Below the pieces are notes generated by a model that did not search any database, was not told where the DNA came from, and saw nothing but the letters and a program-made list of their open reading frames with translations. A program made the position numbers and the translations under genes. A stretch of 5,805 nt of DNA from assembly GCA_019114645.1 (NCBI GenBank), contig DXFC01000126.1:1-5805 (forward strand), written 5' to 3'. This DNA comes from Candidatus Halomonas stercoripullorum (GTDB taxonomy: Bacteria; Pseudomonadota; Gammaproteobacteria; Pseudomonadales; Halomonadaceae). The stretch's first letter is position 1. Each line of letters opens with the position of its first letter. Positions 1 through 5,805 of this stretch are shown piece after piece.

Positions 1-700
1 CCTCCAGGGTCTGGCGGGCAGGGAAGCGCAGCGATTCCCGGCTCTCGCCAGGACCGGCACCAAAGTCTCGGCGTCCATAAACATAGAGATGGATACCGGC
101 TTCGCCATGATCACCGCATAACCGGGTGTGATTGGCCGCTCCTTCATCGGCGAACGCCGGAGTGGCAGGCAGTACCGGGTGGTGCACGAAGTGCGCCTCA
201 TCGGCGAAAATCGCTGCCAGTACATGGCCAGTGGTAGCCGGTTCGAGATAGCGGTGAAAACTGGACTGCAAGTTGGCCGGCGTAAAATGCACCCGGCCGT
301 CCGGTGCATCTCGGCTGGGCGTTACCGTGGCTGCATTGGCTGTCCACATGCTGGACGCCGAGCACACCGCACGCAGTAACTGCGGCGCTTCATTGGCGGC
401 CCGCGCCAGCACCTCGCGGTTGGTGCCCGCAAATCCCAGCTTACGCAGCGCACCGAGGTCAGGTCTCTGCTGGGGCGGCAGTACGCCTTGGGCGTAACCG
501 GCATCCAGCAGCGTTTTCATCTTGGTCAGTCCCTGCAGCGCCGCTTCGCGGGGATTGGCAACCAAGCCGCCATGGCGCATCGACGCCATGTTGCCGTGAG
601 CCAGCCCTGCATAGTTATGCGTGGGGCCTACCAGGCCATCGAAATTGACTTCCTGATAGCCAGCCTCATAAAAGCCGGCCTCACTCAGGGCTTCGCTCAT
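1..700 (-). CDS. astB: N-succinylarginine dihydrolase (AstB/AruB), N-terminal part, runs off the left edge
   Basis: Second enzyme of the AST pathway. It hydrolyses N2-succinylarginine to N2-succinylornithine, releasing CO2 and two ammonia, in the cytoplasm. Only the first 233 codons are present; the family is about 445 residues, so roughly half is missing. The translation follows E. coli AstB, as I remember it, almost throughout: EVNFDGLVGPTHNYAGL (residues 17-33), a KMKTLLDAG segment (60-68), MWTANAATVTPS (118-129), and FADEGAANH (183-191). E186 lies where the catalytic Glu (E174 in E. coli) is found. The catalytic His and Cys fall outside the window. The ATG at 700 overlaps the astD stop as ATGA and has a GGAG seven bases upstream, which decides the start. 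This gives about 12 extra N-terminal residues compared with E. coli. Last gene seen in the operon. Identity is secure; nothing seen suggests a broken gene. Confidence 0.96.
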   Translation of the reverse strand, partial: MSEALSEAGFYEAGYQEVNFDGLVGPTHNYAGLAHGNMASMRHGGLVANPREAALQGLTKMKTLLDAGYAQGVLPPQQRPDLGALRKLGFAGTNREVLARAANEAPQLLRAVCSASSMWTANAATVTPSRDAPDGRVHFTPANLQSSFHRYLEPATTGHVLAAIFADEAHFVHHPVLPATPAFADEGAANHTRLCGDHGEAGIHLYVYGRRDFGAGPGESRESLRFPARQTLE

Positions 701-2166
701 AGCGTGACTCCAGGCGGCAGGCTATCGGGCAGAACCAGAGTTTCAGCTTCCATCGAAGCGACCGGATAGGCACAGTAATCCGCCGCGTAGTAGGCGCTGG
801 GGCGGTGGTTACCGCTAATCCCTACGCCACCGAAGGGAGCATCACCGGACGCGCCCGTGGTCTGGCGGTTCCAGTTGACGATGCCGGCACGGATACGCAG
901 CAGGAAATCCTCCCAGTCGGCCCGCTCGCCGCCAATCAGTCCTGCTGCCAGGCCATAACGAGTCGCGTTGGCCAGTTCCAGGGCATGGTCCCAGTCGCGA
1001 TAGCGATAGACCTTGAGCAGCGGTCCGAAATACTCCTCGTCAGGCACCTCCAGCCCCGTTACATCAATCAGTGCCGGTGACAGCAAGCTGGTGCCTTTCT
1101 CCAGACACGCCATGCGCGCCAGCACCACGCCACCCTGCCGCTCCAGCGCATCCTGCGCGTCGAGCAGACCTTGAGCTGCGGCCTGGCTGACCAGGCCGGC
1201 GTAGAAAGGAGACGGCTCGGCAAACTGCCCTGCTACCCGCAAGCGGGCCATGGCATCCACCAGCGCATCGAGCAGATGATCGCCCACCTGCCCCTCGGGC
1301 ACGATCAAGCGCCGCGCACAGGTACAGCGCTGGCCCCCAGAGAGAAACGCCGATTGCAGAATCGTCAGCACTGCTGCCTGCTGGTCCGGTACATCCTTGA
1401 CCACCAGCGGGTTATTGCCGCCCAGCTCCAGGGCCAGAATCTTGTCGAGCTGATCGGCGAACTGGCGGTTAAGCAGACCGCCAACCCGGGCGCTACCGGT
1501 GAACAGTACGCCATCGATACCAGGGTGTGCCGCCAGTGCCTGCCCCACTGGAGCGCCCCCCTGTACCAGGTTGATTACGCCCGCGGGCAAGCCCGCCTGC
1601 TGCCAGCACTGCAGGGTAAGATCGGCAGTGAGAGGCGTCTGCTCGCTGGGCTTGAATACCACCACGTTACCGGCCAACAGTGCCGGTACCATATGCCCGT
1701 TGGGCAAATGCCCAGGGAAGTTATAAGGCCCAAACACTGCCATGACCCCATGGGGGCGGTGGCGCAACACGGCAGTGGTATCACCCAGTTCACGGCTACG
1801 CTCGCCAGTACGCTCCTGATAGGCACGCACCGAGATCGCTATTTTGCCGATCATCGCACCGACTTCGGTACGCGCCTCCCACAGAGGTTTACCGGTCTCG
1901 CCGGCAATGGCCTGCGCCAGCGCTTCACGCTGACCCTCCAGCGCTTCACGAAAACGTTCCACAACATCCAGGCGCTCAGCAAAGGTGAGCCGGGCCCAAC
2001 CCGGAAAAGCCCTGCGAGCCGCCTCGATAGCAGCGGAGCCCTGCGCATCGCTTGCTGCCGCACCCCGCCATAGCGACTCGCCAGACACCGGATCGTGCTT
2101 GGTGAAGCGCGTTGCCTCACCCGGCTGCCAGGCACCATTGATCATCAGCTGCTGCATCGCTTTCAT
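697..2166 (-). CDS. astD: N-succinylglutamate 5-semialdehyde dehydrogenase (AstD/AruD)
   Basis: NAD-dependent aldehyde dehydrogenase that oxidises N-succinylglutamate semialdehyde to N-succinylglutamate, the fourth AST step; cytoplasmic. The 489-residue product matches the usual AstD length (492 in E. coli) and is alignable by eye along its whole length. Visible aldehyde dehydrogenase marks are GPYNFPGHLPNGH (146-158, with the oxyanion-hole Asn at 149), FKPSE (171-175), the cofactor-site motif FTGSARVG (222-229), the general-base Glu in LALELGGNNP (E247), the nucleophilic Cys in GGQRCTCARR (C281) and DEEYFGPLLKV (376-386). The C-terminal GNHRPSAYYAADYC block (452-465) resembles E. coli AstD. 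The ATG at 2166 overlaps the upstream stop as ATGA and follows a strong AGGAGG; a second ATG three codons in would place that site 13 bases away and is less likely. It overlaps astB by four bases at its end. All catalytic residues are present. Confidence 0.97.
   Translation of the reverse strand: MKAMQQLMINGAWQPGEATRFTKHDPVSGESLWRGAAASDAQGSAAIEAARRAFPGWARLTFAERLDVVERFREALEGQREALAQAIAGETGKPLWEARTEVGAMIGKIAISVRAYQERTGERSRELGDTTAVLRHRPHGVMAVFGPYNFPGHLPNGHMVPALLAGNVVVFKPSEQTPLTADLTLQCWQQAGLPAGVINLVQGGAPVGQALAAHPGIDGVLFTGSARVGGLLNRQFADQLDKILALELGGNNPLVVKDVPDQQAAVLTILQSAFLSGGQRCTCARRLIVPEGQVGDHLLDALVDAMARLRVAGQFAEPSPFYAGLVSQAAAQGLLDAQDALERQGGVVLARMACLEKGTSLLSPALIDVTGLEVPDEEYFGPLLKVYRYRDWDHALELANATRYGLAAGLIGGERADWEDFLLRIRAGIVNWNRQTTGASGDAPFGGVGISGNHRPSAYYAADYCAYPVASMEAETLVLPDSLPPGVTL
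708..711 (-). promoter_or_regulatory. Ribosome binding site of astB
   Basis: GGAG on the minus strand, seven bases before the ATG at 700. It lies inside the end of the astD coding sequence and supports the ATGA-overlap start of astB over any later start. Confidence 0.7.
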
Positions 2167-3209
2167 GAAACCTCCTCGGTATCCAGGACACGCAGGGCAT
2201 CACCCGCTTGCACCCCGAGCCGCTGCGCCTCCGCCTTGCTCAGGGACAACACATCTTCCTCGTCGGGCCCCCGGGACACCCAAGCAGCACGAAAATCAGC
2301 CATTACCGTATTTGCCGCCAACCAGCGCGGGCGTGGGGGGAGCGTATCACTGGCGTCGTGAATCTCGACCCGGCAACGCCGTGACTTGCGTACTGCACGC
2401 ACGTCATCAATGTAAGCTTCCACGGTAGGCCCGCCATCGAAGATATCAATGTAGCCTTCCCAGCGCAGGCCCTCCTGCTTCAGCATCGCCAGCGCCGGCC
2501 GCGTATCACGGTGTACCTGGCCGATACAGGCCCGTGCCTCAGGCGACAGAAACGGGGTATAGATCGGAAACCTGGGCATCAGCTCACCGATGAAACTTTT
2601 TTGACCCAGCCCCGTCAGGCGATCGGCCTCAGCGAAATCCATGGGAAAGAAATGCCTGCCCAGACACTCCCAGAACGGGCTCTTGCCGTGTTCATCGAAT
2701 ACGCCACGCATCTCGGCCAGCACCTTGTCGGGAAACTGGTCACGAAACTCAGCCATGAACAGCCAGCGCATCAGTGACAACAGCGCACCATTGCGCTGAT
2801 GCCGGCGCTCCTTGCCCCGGTAGTGCGGACGCAGAAACAGCGAGGCCACCTCGGCATCCCCGGTATGGTCGGAGCTGAGAAACAGCGTATCGATAGTACG
2901 GTGCAAATCGAGCTGGGCTGATGAATGAGCCAGCGTTCCCAGGCGGTAATGGTAAAAAGGGACTTCGCGGCCTACCTGGCCTTCAATGGCACAGCAGCCA
3001 GCCAGCTCACCGCTCTCTTCATCTTCCAATACGAAAAAGTAGTTGCGCCGGTCGACGGGTGTACGCTGGGCGAAAGCCGCTGTTGTCGTGGCGATTTTGT
3101 TGTTTAAAAACTCGCGGTTGTCAGGCAGCGAAGTGAAGCCGACTCCGGTTTCGCGGGCGATCTTCTGCAGCTCGTCCAGATCGCCTTCGGCAATCGGTCG
3201 GATACGCAT
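2163..3209 (-). CDS. aruG: Arginine N-succinyltransferase, AruG/AstA-type (beta subunit)
   Basis: First enzyme of the pathway: transfers succinyl from succinyl-CoA to the alpha-amino group of arginine. The 348-residue product is close to E. coli AstA (344) and is the more AstA-like of the two paralogues here. Visible matches are FFVLEDEESGELAG (58-71), TLFLSSDHTG (108-117), AEMRGVFDEHGKSPFW (165-180), GRHFF (184-188), GQKSFIGELMP (202-212), IDIFDGGPT (254-262) and a late DFR (305-307). H233 in IGQVH occupies the position of the E. coli active-site His (H229). Start: the ATG at 3209 shares one base with the upstream TGA (TGATG) and has a G-rich GGAG five bases before it; the GTG at 3212 would leave only two bases of spacing. 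Residues 131-140 hold an arginine-rich stretch about five residues longer than in E. coli. Its position, directly after an AruF-like gene and before astD, is that of Pseudomonas aruG. Assignment as the beta subunit rests on order and similarity. Confidence 0.93.
   Translation of the reverse strand: MRIRPIAEGDLDELQKIARETGVGFTSLPDNREFLNNKIATTTAAFAQRTPVDRRNYFFVLEDEESGELAGCCAIEGQVGREVPFYHYRLGTLAHSSAQLDLHRTIDTLFLSSDHTGDAEVASLFLRPHYRGKERRHQRNGALLSLMRWLFMAEFRDQFPDKVLAEMRGVFDEHGKSPFWECLGRHFFPMDFAEADRLTGLGQKSFIGELMPRFPIYTPFLSPEARACIGQVHRDTRPALAMLKQEGLRWEGYIDIFDGGPTVEAYIDDVRAVRKSRRCRVEIHDASDTLPPRPRWLAANTVMADFRAAWVSRGPDEEDVLSLSKAEAQRLGVQAGDALRVLDTEEVS
2171..2176 (-). promoter_or_regulatory. Ribosome binding site of astD
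   Basis: A complete AGGAGG on the minus strand, four bases before the ATG at 2166, inside the last codons of the upstream gene. It is the strongest such site in the window, so astD may be initiated efficiently on its own as well as by coupling. Confidence 0.8.
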
Positions 3210-4282
3210 CACAGCTCCCCCCTGTCATAACCCGCCCCCCGCGTAGCACAGGGCGGTAGCGCCAGCGGTGCAGCCAACACTGCGCGCCCCTCTTCCACAT
3301 CAAGCAGTTCGGCGTGCTCGGGCGAAAGTGTCAATTGACCGGTGCGCGTCAGCGCGTAACGGGCCACCACACAGCGAAAATCGGCCAGGCGCTGATTGGC
3401 GATCATGGCCGGGTCCGCATCCGCCAGCGCATGGGCGGGACACACTCGCACCGGATGCCAGGCAGCATGCCGGAAGCTGTGCAAAAGATTGCGATCTGCC
3501 TTGATGATCGGGCCGCCATCAAACAGATCGACATGCCGCGAACGCACGAAGCCCTCATCCAGCATTTCCGCCAGGGCCGCCTCATGTGCCGGGTGCTCCC
3601 GCCCGATAGCGTCACGCGCCTGGGGGGTGAGCAGTGCCAGATAAAGCGGGAACTGCGGCATCACCTCGGCAATGAAGCTCTTCGAGCGCACACTGGCTAA
3701 ATAATTGATTTCATGGTAATCATGCACAAAAAAGTGGCGCCCTACACTGTCCCAGAACGGAGAGGCTCCGTGTTCGTCGAGAGACCCCGGAAACGCCATC
3801 GCCAATACCTTGGCAAAACGCTCCGGGTACTGGGCAATGAACATCAGACGCGCACGACGCAGCAGTCGCTCGGCGTGGGTCCCCCGATAACGCGGGTCCA
3901 TTGCCAGGGCGCATAGCTGAGTGGTTCCCGACACCTCATGGGACAGCGCCAGCGTCTGTACCTCATGTCTCACGTTAAGCTGTTGTGAGGCGTGGATCAG
4001 CGTTTCCTGGCGGTAGGTGTAGTAGGCCTCCCGCGCTCCTGCCAGGGCGCGCAGGCTGGCGGTACCGACGACCTCGTTGCGCTCAAGGTCCTCGAGCACA
4101 AAGGTATAGTGCTCATCACCGGGGCACTCGACCTCACGGGCAAACGCCTGCTGCGACTGGGCAACCCGCTCCTCCAGCCGGGTGCGATGGGCTGGCAAGT
4201 TGGTCAGGCTCGGTATGGCCAGACCCGCCAGCCGCTCCAGGGCCGGCAGATCAGACGGCCTGACGGGACGCACGACCAGCAT
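3209..4282 (-). CDS. aruF: Arginine/ornithine N-succinyltransferase, AruF-type (alpha subunit)
   Basis: Paralogue of the next gene and probable partner subunit. In P. aeruginosa, AruF and AruG together form the arginine/ornithine succinyltransferase. The 357-residue product keeps the AstA-family plan: MLVVRPVRPSDLPALERL (1-18), TFVLED (60-65), a DPRYRGTHAERLLRRARL acyl-CoA-binding region (129-146), SLDEHGASPFWDSVGRHFF (167-185), SKSFIAEVMPQFPLY (200-214), VDLFDGGP (251-258) and a late DFR (301-303). H230 in IGREH aligns with the active-site His of AstA, so it need not be inactive. It lacks the EMRG sequence that precedes DEHG in AruG and E. coli AstA, and its C-terminus runs about ten residues further. 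Start: a GTG at 4327 overlapping the astC stop would add 15 residues with no clear ribosome binding site. The ATG at 4282 has GGAG eight bases upstream and begins like the family, so I chose it. The gap to astC is 41 bases. The alpha role is inferred from gene order. Confidence 0.9.
   Translation of the reverse strand: MLVVRPVRPSDLPALERLAGLAIPSLTNLPAHRTRLEERVAQSQQAFAREVECPGDEHYTFVLEDLERNEVVGTASLRALAGAREAYYTYRQETLIHASQQLNVRHEVQTLALSHEVSGTTQLCALAMDPRYRGTHAERLLRRARLMFIAQYPERFAKVLAMAFPGSLDEHGASPFWDSVGRHFFVHDYHEINYLASVRSKSFIAEVMPQFPLYLALLTPQARDAIGREHPAHEAALAEMLDEGFVRSRHVDLFDGGPIIKADRNLLHSFRHAAWHPVRVCPAHALADADPAMIANQRLADFRCVVARYALTRTGQLTLSPEHAELLDVEEGRAVLAAPLALPPCATRGAGYDRGEL
3215..3222 (-). promoter_or_regulatory. 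Ribosome binding site of aruG
   Basis: GGGGGGAG on the minus strand ends five bases before the ATG at 3209 and only two before the in-frame GTG at 3212. It therefore favours the ATG as start. It lies within the last codons of aruF. Confidence 0.7.
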
Positions 4283-4290
4283 GACAGTAT

Positions 4291-4294
4291 CTCC
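4291..4294 (-). promoter_or_regulatory. Ribosome binding site of aruF
   Basis: GGAG on the minus strand, eight bases before the ATG at 4282. It lies in the short astC-aruF gap and decides for this ATG over the GTG at 4327, which has no comparable site. Confidence 0.7.
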
Positions 4295-4323
4295 GGCTCG
4301 CTTCTGTGGGGTGTGCTCCAACC

Positions 4324-5538
4324 TCACTTGGCCGCCACCAGCCTGGCGATGGCCCGCTCCAGCCGCGTCATGCCCTCGGCAATGTCGGCCTCGGGAATCA
4401 CCAACGACGGCGCCATGCGCAACACATTGGGACCAGCGACAAGCGCCATCAGCCCCTCTTCGATCGCCAGCGGCAGAATATCCTTGGCCCGGCCCTCATG
4501 TTCGGTCGCCATTTCGGCTCCAATCAACAAGCCCTGACCACGGATCTCCTTGAACACACCGTACTTGTGATTGATCGCTTCGAGATGTTCACGAAACAGC
4601 ATGTGGCGCTGCTTGACGCCATCCAGCACCTCCGGGGTATCGATATGCTCCAGCACCGCCAGGGCTACCGCGCATGCCAGCGCATTGCCCCCGTAGGTGG
4701 AGCCGTGAGTGCCCATAGCCAGCGCTGGCGCCACACGATCGGTCGTGAGCATGGCGCCAATGGGGAAGCCACCCCCTAGCCCCTTGGCACTGGTCAGGAT
4801 ATCGGGCTCGATGCCGTACTCCATGTAGGCGTATAACGATCCGGTACGCCCCACGCCGGTCTGCACTTCGTCATAGACCAGCAGCACATCATGGGTATCA
4901 CACAGATCACGTAGCCCCTGAAGGAATGCCCGGGTTGCCGGCGTAATCCCGCCCTCACCCTGGATCGGCTCAACCACTACCGCACAGGTGTCGTCATCGA
5001 TCAGGTTGCGCACGCTATCGAGGTTATTGAACTCGCCATGCACGATCCCGCCCGGCACCGGCCCGAAACCCTGGGAGTACTGGGGCTGGCCACCCACGCT
5101 TACAGTGAAGAAAGTGCGTCCGTGGAATGACTGGCGAAACGACACGATGCGCTGCTTGTACTCACCGAAATTATCAAAGGCCCAGCGCCGTGCCAGCTTC
5201 AATGCCGCCTCGTTGGCTTCGCCGCCCGAGGAACAGAAGTAGACCTTGTCGGCAAAGGTGCGCTCCACCAGTGCCTTGGCCAACTTGAGGGCCGGCTCAT
5301 TGGTGTAGACGTTGGAAAGGTGCCACAGCGTACTGCCCTGCTCGGTAAGTGCCTGGGTCAGTACCGGATGGCAGTGCCCCAGAGAGTTAACCGCAATGCC
5401 GCCGGCAAAATCGATATATTCGCGGCCTGCCTGATCCCACAGTCGGCTGCCTTCGCCACGCACCGGTATGACCTGCTGGGGAGAGTAGTTCGGTACCATG
5501 TACCGATCGAAATCGGCGCGGCTGGGGGTGTAGCTCAT
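4324..5538 (-). CDS. astC: Succinylornithine transaminase (AstC/AruC)
   Basis: PLP-dependent class III aminotransferase. It converts N2-succinylornithine and 2-oxoglutarate to N-succinylglutamate semialdehyde and glutamate, the third AST step; cytoplasmic. Family members often also act on N-acetylornithine, so it could overlap with ArgD. The 404-residue product matches E. coli AstC (406) along its length. Marks seen: VIPVRGEGSRLWDQ (23-36), DFAGGIAVNSLGH (43-55), the cofactor phosphate loop SSGGEANEAALKLAR (103-117), FHGRT (138-142), VEPIQGEGG (189-197), the PLP-ring Asp in YDEVQTGVGRTG (D223), the Schiff-base Lys in TSAKGLGGGFP (K252) and THGSTYGGN (277-285). The reading frame stays open upstream to 5676, but those 46 residues are not family-like. 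The ATG at 5538 has GGAG seven bases before it and begins like AstC. First gene of the operon, preceded by the likely promoter region. An ArgD assignment is possible in isolation but the neighbours make AstC far more likely. Confidence 0.96.
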   Translation of the reverse strand: MSYTPSRADFDRYMVPNYSPQQVIPVRGEGSRLWDQAGREYIDFAGGIAVNSLGHCHPVLTQALTEQGSTLWHLSNVYTNEPALKLAKALVERTFADKVYFCSSGGEANEAALKLARRWAFDNFGEYKQRIVSFRQSFHGRTFFTVSVGGQPQYSQGFGPVPGGIVHGEFNNLDSVRNLIDDDTCAVVVEPIQGEGGITPATRAFLQGLRDLCDTHDVLLVYDEVQTGVGRTGSLYAYMEYGIEPDILTSAKGLGGGFPIGAMLTTDRVAPALAMGTHGSTYGGNALACAVALAVLEHIDTPEVLDGVKQRHMLFREHLEAINHKYGVFKEIRGQGLLIGAEMATEHEGRAKDILPLAIEEGLMALVAGPNVLRMAPSLVIPEADIAEGMTRLERAIARLVAAK

Positions 5539-5545
5539 TTTCGGT

Positions 5546-5549
5546 CTCC
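5546..5549 (-). promoter_or_regulatory. Ribosome binding site of astC
   Basis: GGAG on the minus strand, seven bases before the ATG at 5538. It supports this start against the longer open frame that reaches 5676. Confidence 0.7.
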
Positions 5550-5582
5550 ATTCCTGGTAGAGAGTAAAGCACTGTGGTGACA

Positions 5583-5631
5583 TTCGAGTATAAAGGAATC
5601 GCCTGAAGCGTAGTGGTCCCCTTCGAGTATA
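5583..5631 (-). promoter_or_regulatory. Probable ast operon promoter region with two -10 candidates
   Basis: On the minus strand TATACT, five of six bases of the sigma-70 -10 consensus, occurs twice: at 5631-5626 and at 5592-5587. These would start transcripts near 5619 and 5580, leaving leaders of roughly 80 and 40 bases before astC. Neither has a recognisable -35 hexamer at 16-18 bases; the hexamers at 17-base spacing are GCGGGG and CACTAC. This fits a promoter that needs an activator, such as the arginine-responsive ArgR known for the Pseudomonas aru operon, but I could not place a convincing ArgR site. The promoter role is inferred from position and the hexamers. Confidence 0.45.
5583..5631 (-). 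repeat. Direct repeat of a 10-bp element, two copies 39 bp apart
   Basis: TATACTCGAA occurs exactly at 5631-5622 and again at 5592-5583 on the minus strand, with a start-to-start distance of 39 bp. Flanks differ (GGGG after the first copy, TGTC after the second). Each copy contains a -10-like hexamer, so the repeat may be two promoters or two protein sites. The spacing of nearly four helical turns would put both copies on about the same face of the DNA. Confidence 0.6.
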
Positions 5632-5645
5632 CGGTGTAAACGATA

Positions 5646-5674
5646 GCGCCCCGCAGCGGCAAGCCACAGGGCGC
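5646..5674 (-). terminator. GC-rich inverted repeat, weak candidate terminator of the upstream gene
   Basis: On the minus strand GCGCCC (5674-5669) pairs perfectly with GGGCGC (5651-5646). Inside it, GTGG (5667-5664) can pair with CCGC (5659-5656, one G-T pair) around a CTTG loop. It starts 25 bases after the stop of the upstream partial gene. The following bases are TATCGTTTAC, with no proper U-tract, so classical intrinsic termination is doubtful. The repeat overlaps where a -35 element of the upstream promoter candidate would lie, so a regulatory role is also possible. Confidence 0.3.
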
Positions 5675-5699
5675 ATCGATCACGGTAGGACGAGAGCGG

Positions 5700-5805
5700 T
5701 CAGAGCCAGGTCACAGACAGTAGCCGATAGACAAGGAAAACACCGACCGCGATAGCCACGACCAGTAATAGCCAGTGCCAGCCCTTGGCCGGCCGCCTGG
5801 CTTCC
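5700..5805 (-). CDS. C-terminal tail of an unidentified membrane protein, runs off the right edge
   Basis: One minus-strand frame is open from the right edge to a TGA at 5702-5700 and encodes 34 residues. It starts with a basic stretch (EARRPAKGWHW), continues with a strongly hydrophobic run of about 18 residues (LLLVVAIAVGVFLVYRLL) and ends SVTWL. This is the pattern of a terminal transmembrane helix preceded by a cytoplasmic basic segment, so the C-terminus is probably periplasmic under the positive-inside rule. I do not recognise the family from this fragment. It could be a transporter, a bitopic membrane protein or a small one-helix protein. It lies on the same strand as the ast genes but 161 bp upstream of astC, so it is probably not part of the operon core. 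No other frame here gives a sensible protein. Confidence 0.55.
   Translation of the reverse strand, partial: EARRPAKGWHWLLLVVAIAVGVFLVYRLLSVTWL

Noticed and set aside
128..648. Several plus-strand frames opposite astB
   Set aside because: They overlap each other and the well-supported astB frame, show no domain or ribosome binding site worth noting, and look like shadows.
1171..2073. A 300-codon plus-strand open frame opposite astD
   Set aside because: It lies wholly antisense to astD, which has all its catalytic motifs. The translation is rich in Gln, Arg, Cys and His with no recognisable domain, as expected of a shadow frame in GC-rich DNA.
5653..5666. A possible sigma-54 promoter (TGGC...TGC on the minus strand)
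   Set aside because: E. coli astC has a sigma-54 promoter, so I looked. The GG and GC dinucleotides are nine rather than ten bases apart and most other consensus positions fail.
5539..5676. A 46-residue N-terminal extension of astC
   Set aside because: The frame is open to an ATG at 5676, but the residues (Arg- and Cys-rich) do not resemble AstC. They cover the promoter candidates, and the ATG at 5538 has a good ribosome binding site and a family-like beginning.
5539..5699. ArgR operators of E. coli type or Pseudomonas type
   Set aside because: The only loose matches are short (ATTC...GAAT around 5582-5599, and a TGAC-N-AA-like half site near 5578). Neither is close enough to the consensus to report as a site.
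1..5805. A previously undescribed system, mobile element, CRISPR array or RNA gene
   Set aside because: Nearly all the window is filled by five recognisable AST pathway genes in a known order. The only gap over 100 bp is the 161-bp region before astC, and nothing in it looks like an RNA gene or mobile element.

Overview
The window holds most of a catabolic operon for the arginine succinyltransferase (AST) pathway, read entirely on the minus strand. The organism is probably a GC-rich gammaproteobacterium. The AstC, AstD and AstB proteins resemble the E. coli enzymes as I remember them. The gene order, with two adjacent succinyltransferase genes, is that of the Pseudomonas aru cluster (aruC-F-G-D-B). 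A Halomonas-like or Pseudomonas-like host fits best, but the sequence alone does not settle the genus.

Layout, in the direction of transcription (right to left). At the right edge (5805-5700) is the C-terminal tail of an unidentified membrane protein. Next comes a 161-bp gap with a GC-rich inverted repeat and two copies of a 10-bp element that contains a good -10 hexamer. Then follow astC/aruC (5538-4324), the AruF-type succinyltransferase (4282-3209), the AruG/AstA-type succinyltransferase (3209-2163), astD/aruD (2166-697), and the first half of astB/aruB (700 to the left edge). After the short gap behind astC, each gene overlaps the next by 1 or 4 bases (TGATG, ATGA, ATGA), and each start has its own Shine-Dalgarno sequence. 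This indicates one mRNA with coupled translation. The missing members, the rest of astB and presumably astE, would lie beyond the left edge.

How the genes work together: the AruF/AruG enzyme succinylates arginine (and, in Pseudomonas, ornithine) using succinyl-CoA. AstB hydrolyses N2-succinylarginine to N2-succinylornithine, CO2 and ammonia. AstC transaminates succinylornithine to succinylglutamate semialdehyde, and AstD oxidises this to N-succinylglutamate. AstE would then release glutamate and succinate. The operon therefore lets the cell use arginine as a carbon and nitrogen source.

I found no RNA gene, mobile element, CRISPR array, broken gene or evidence of a new system. The points worth a second look are the paired succinyltransferases, an arginine-rich insertion in AruG, the promoter region with its repeated element, and the unidentified membrane-protein tail.
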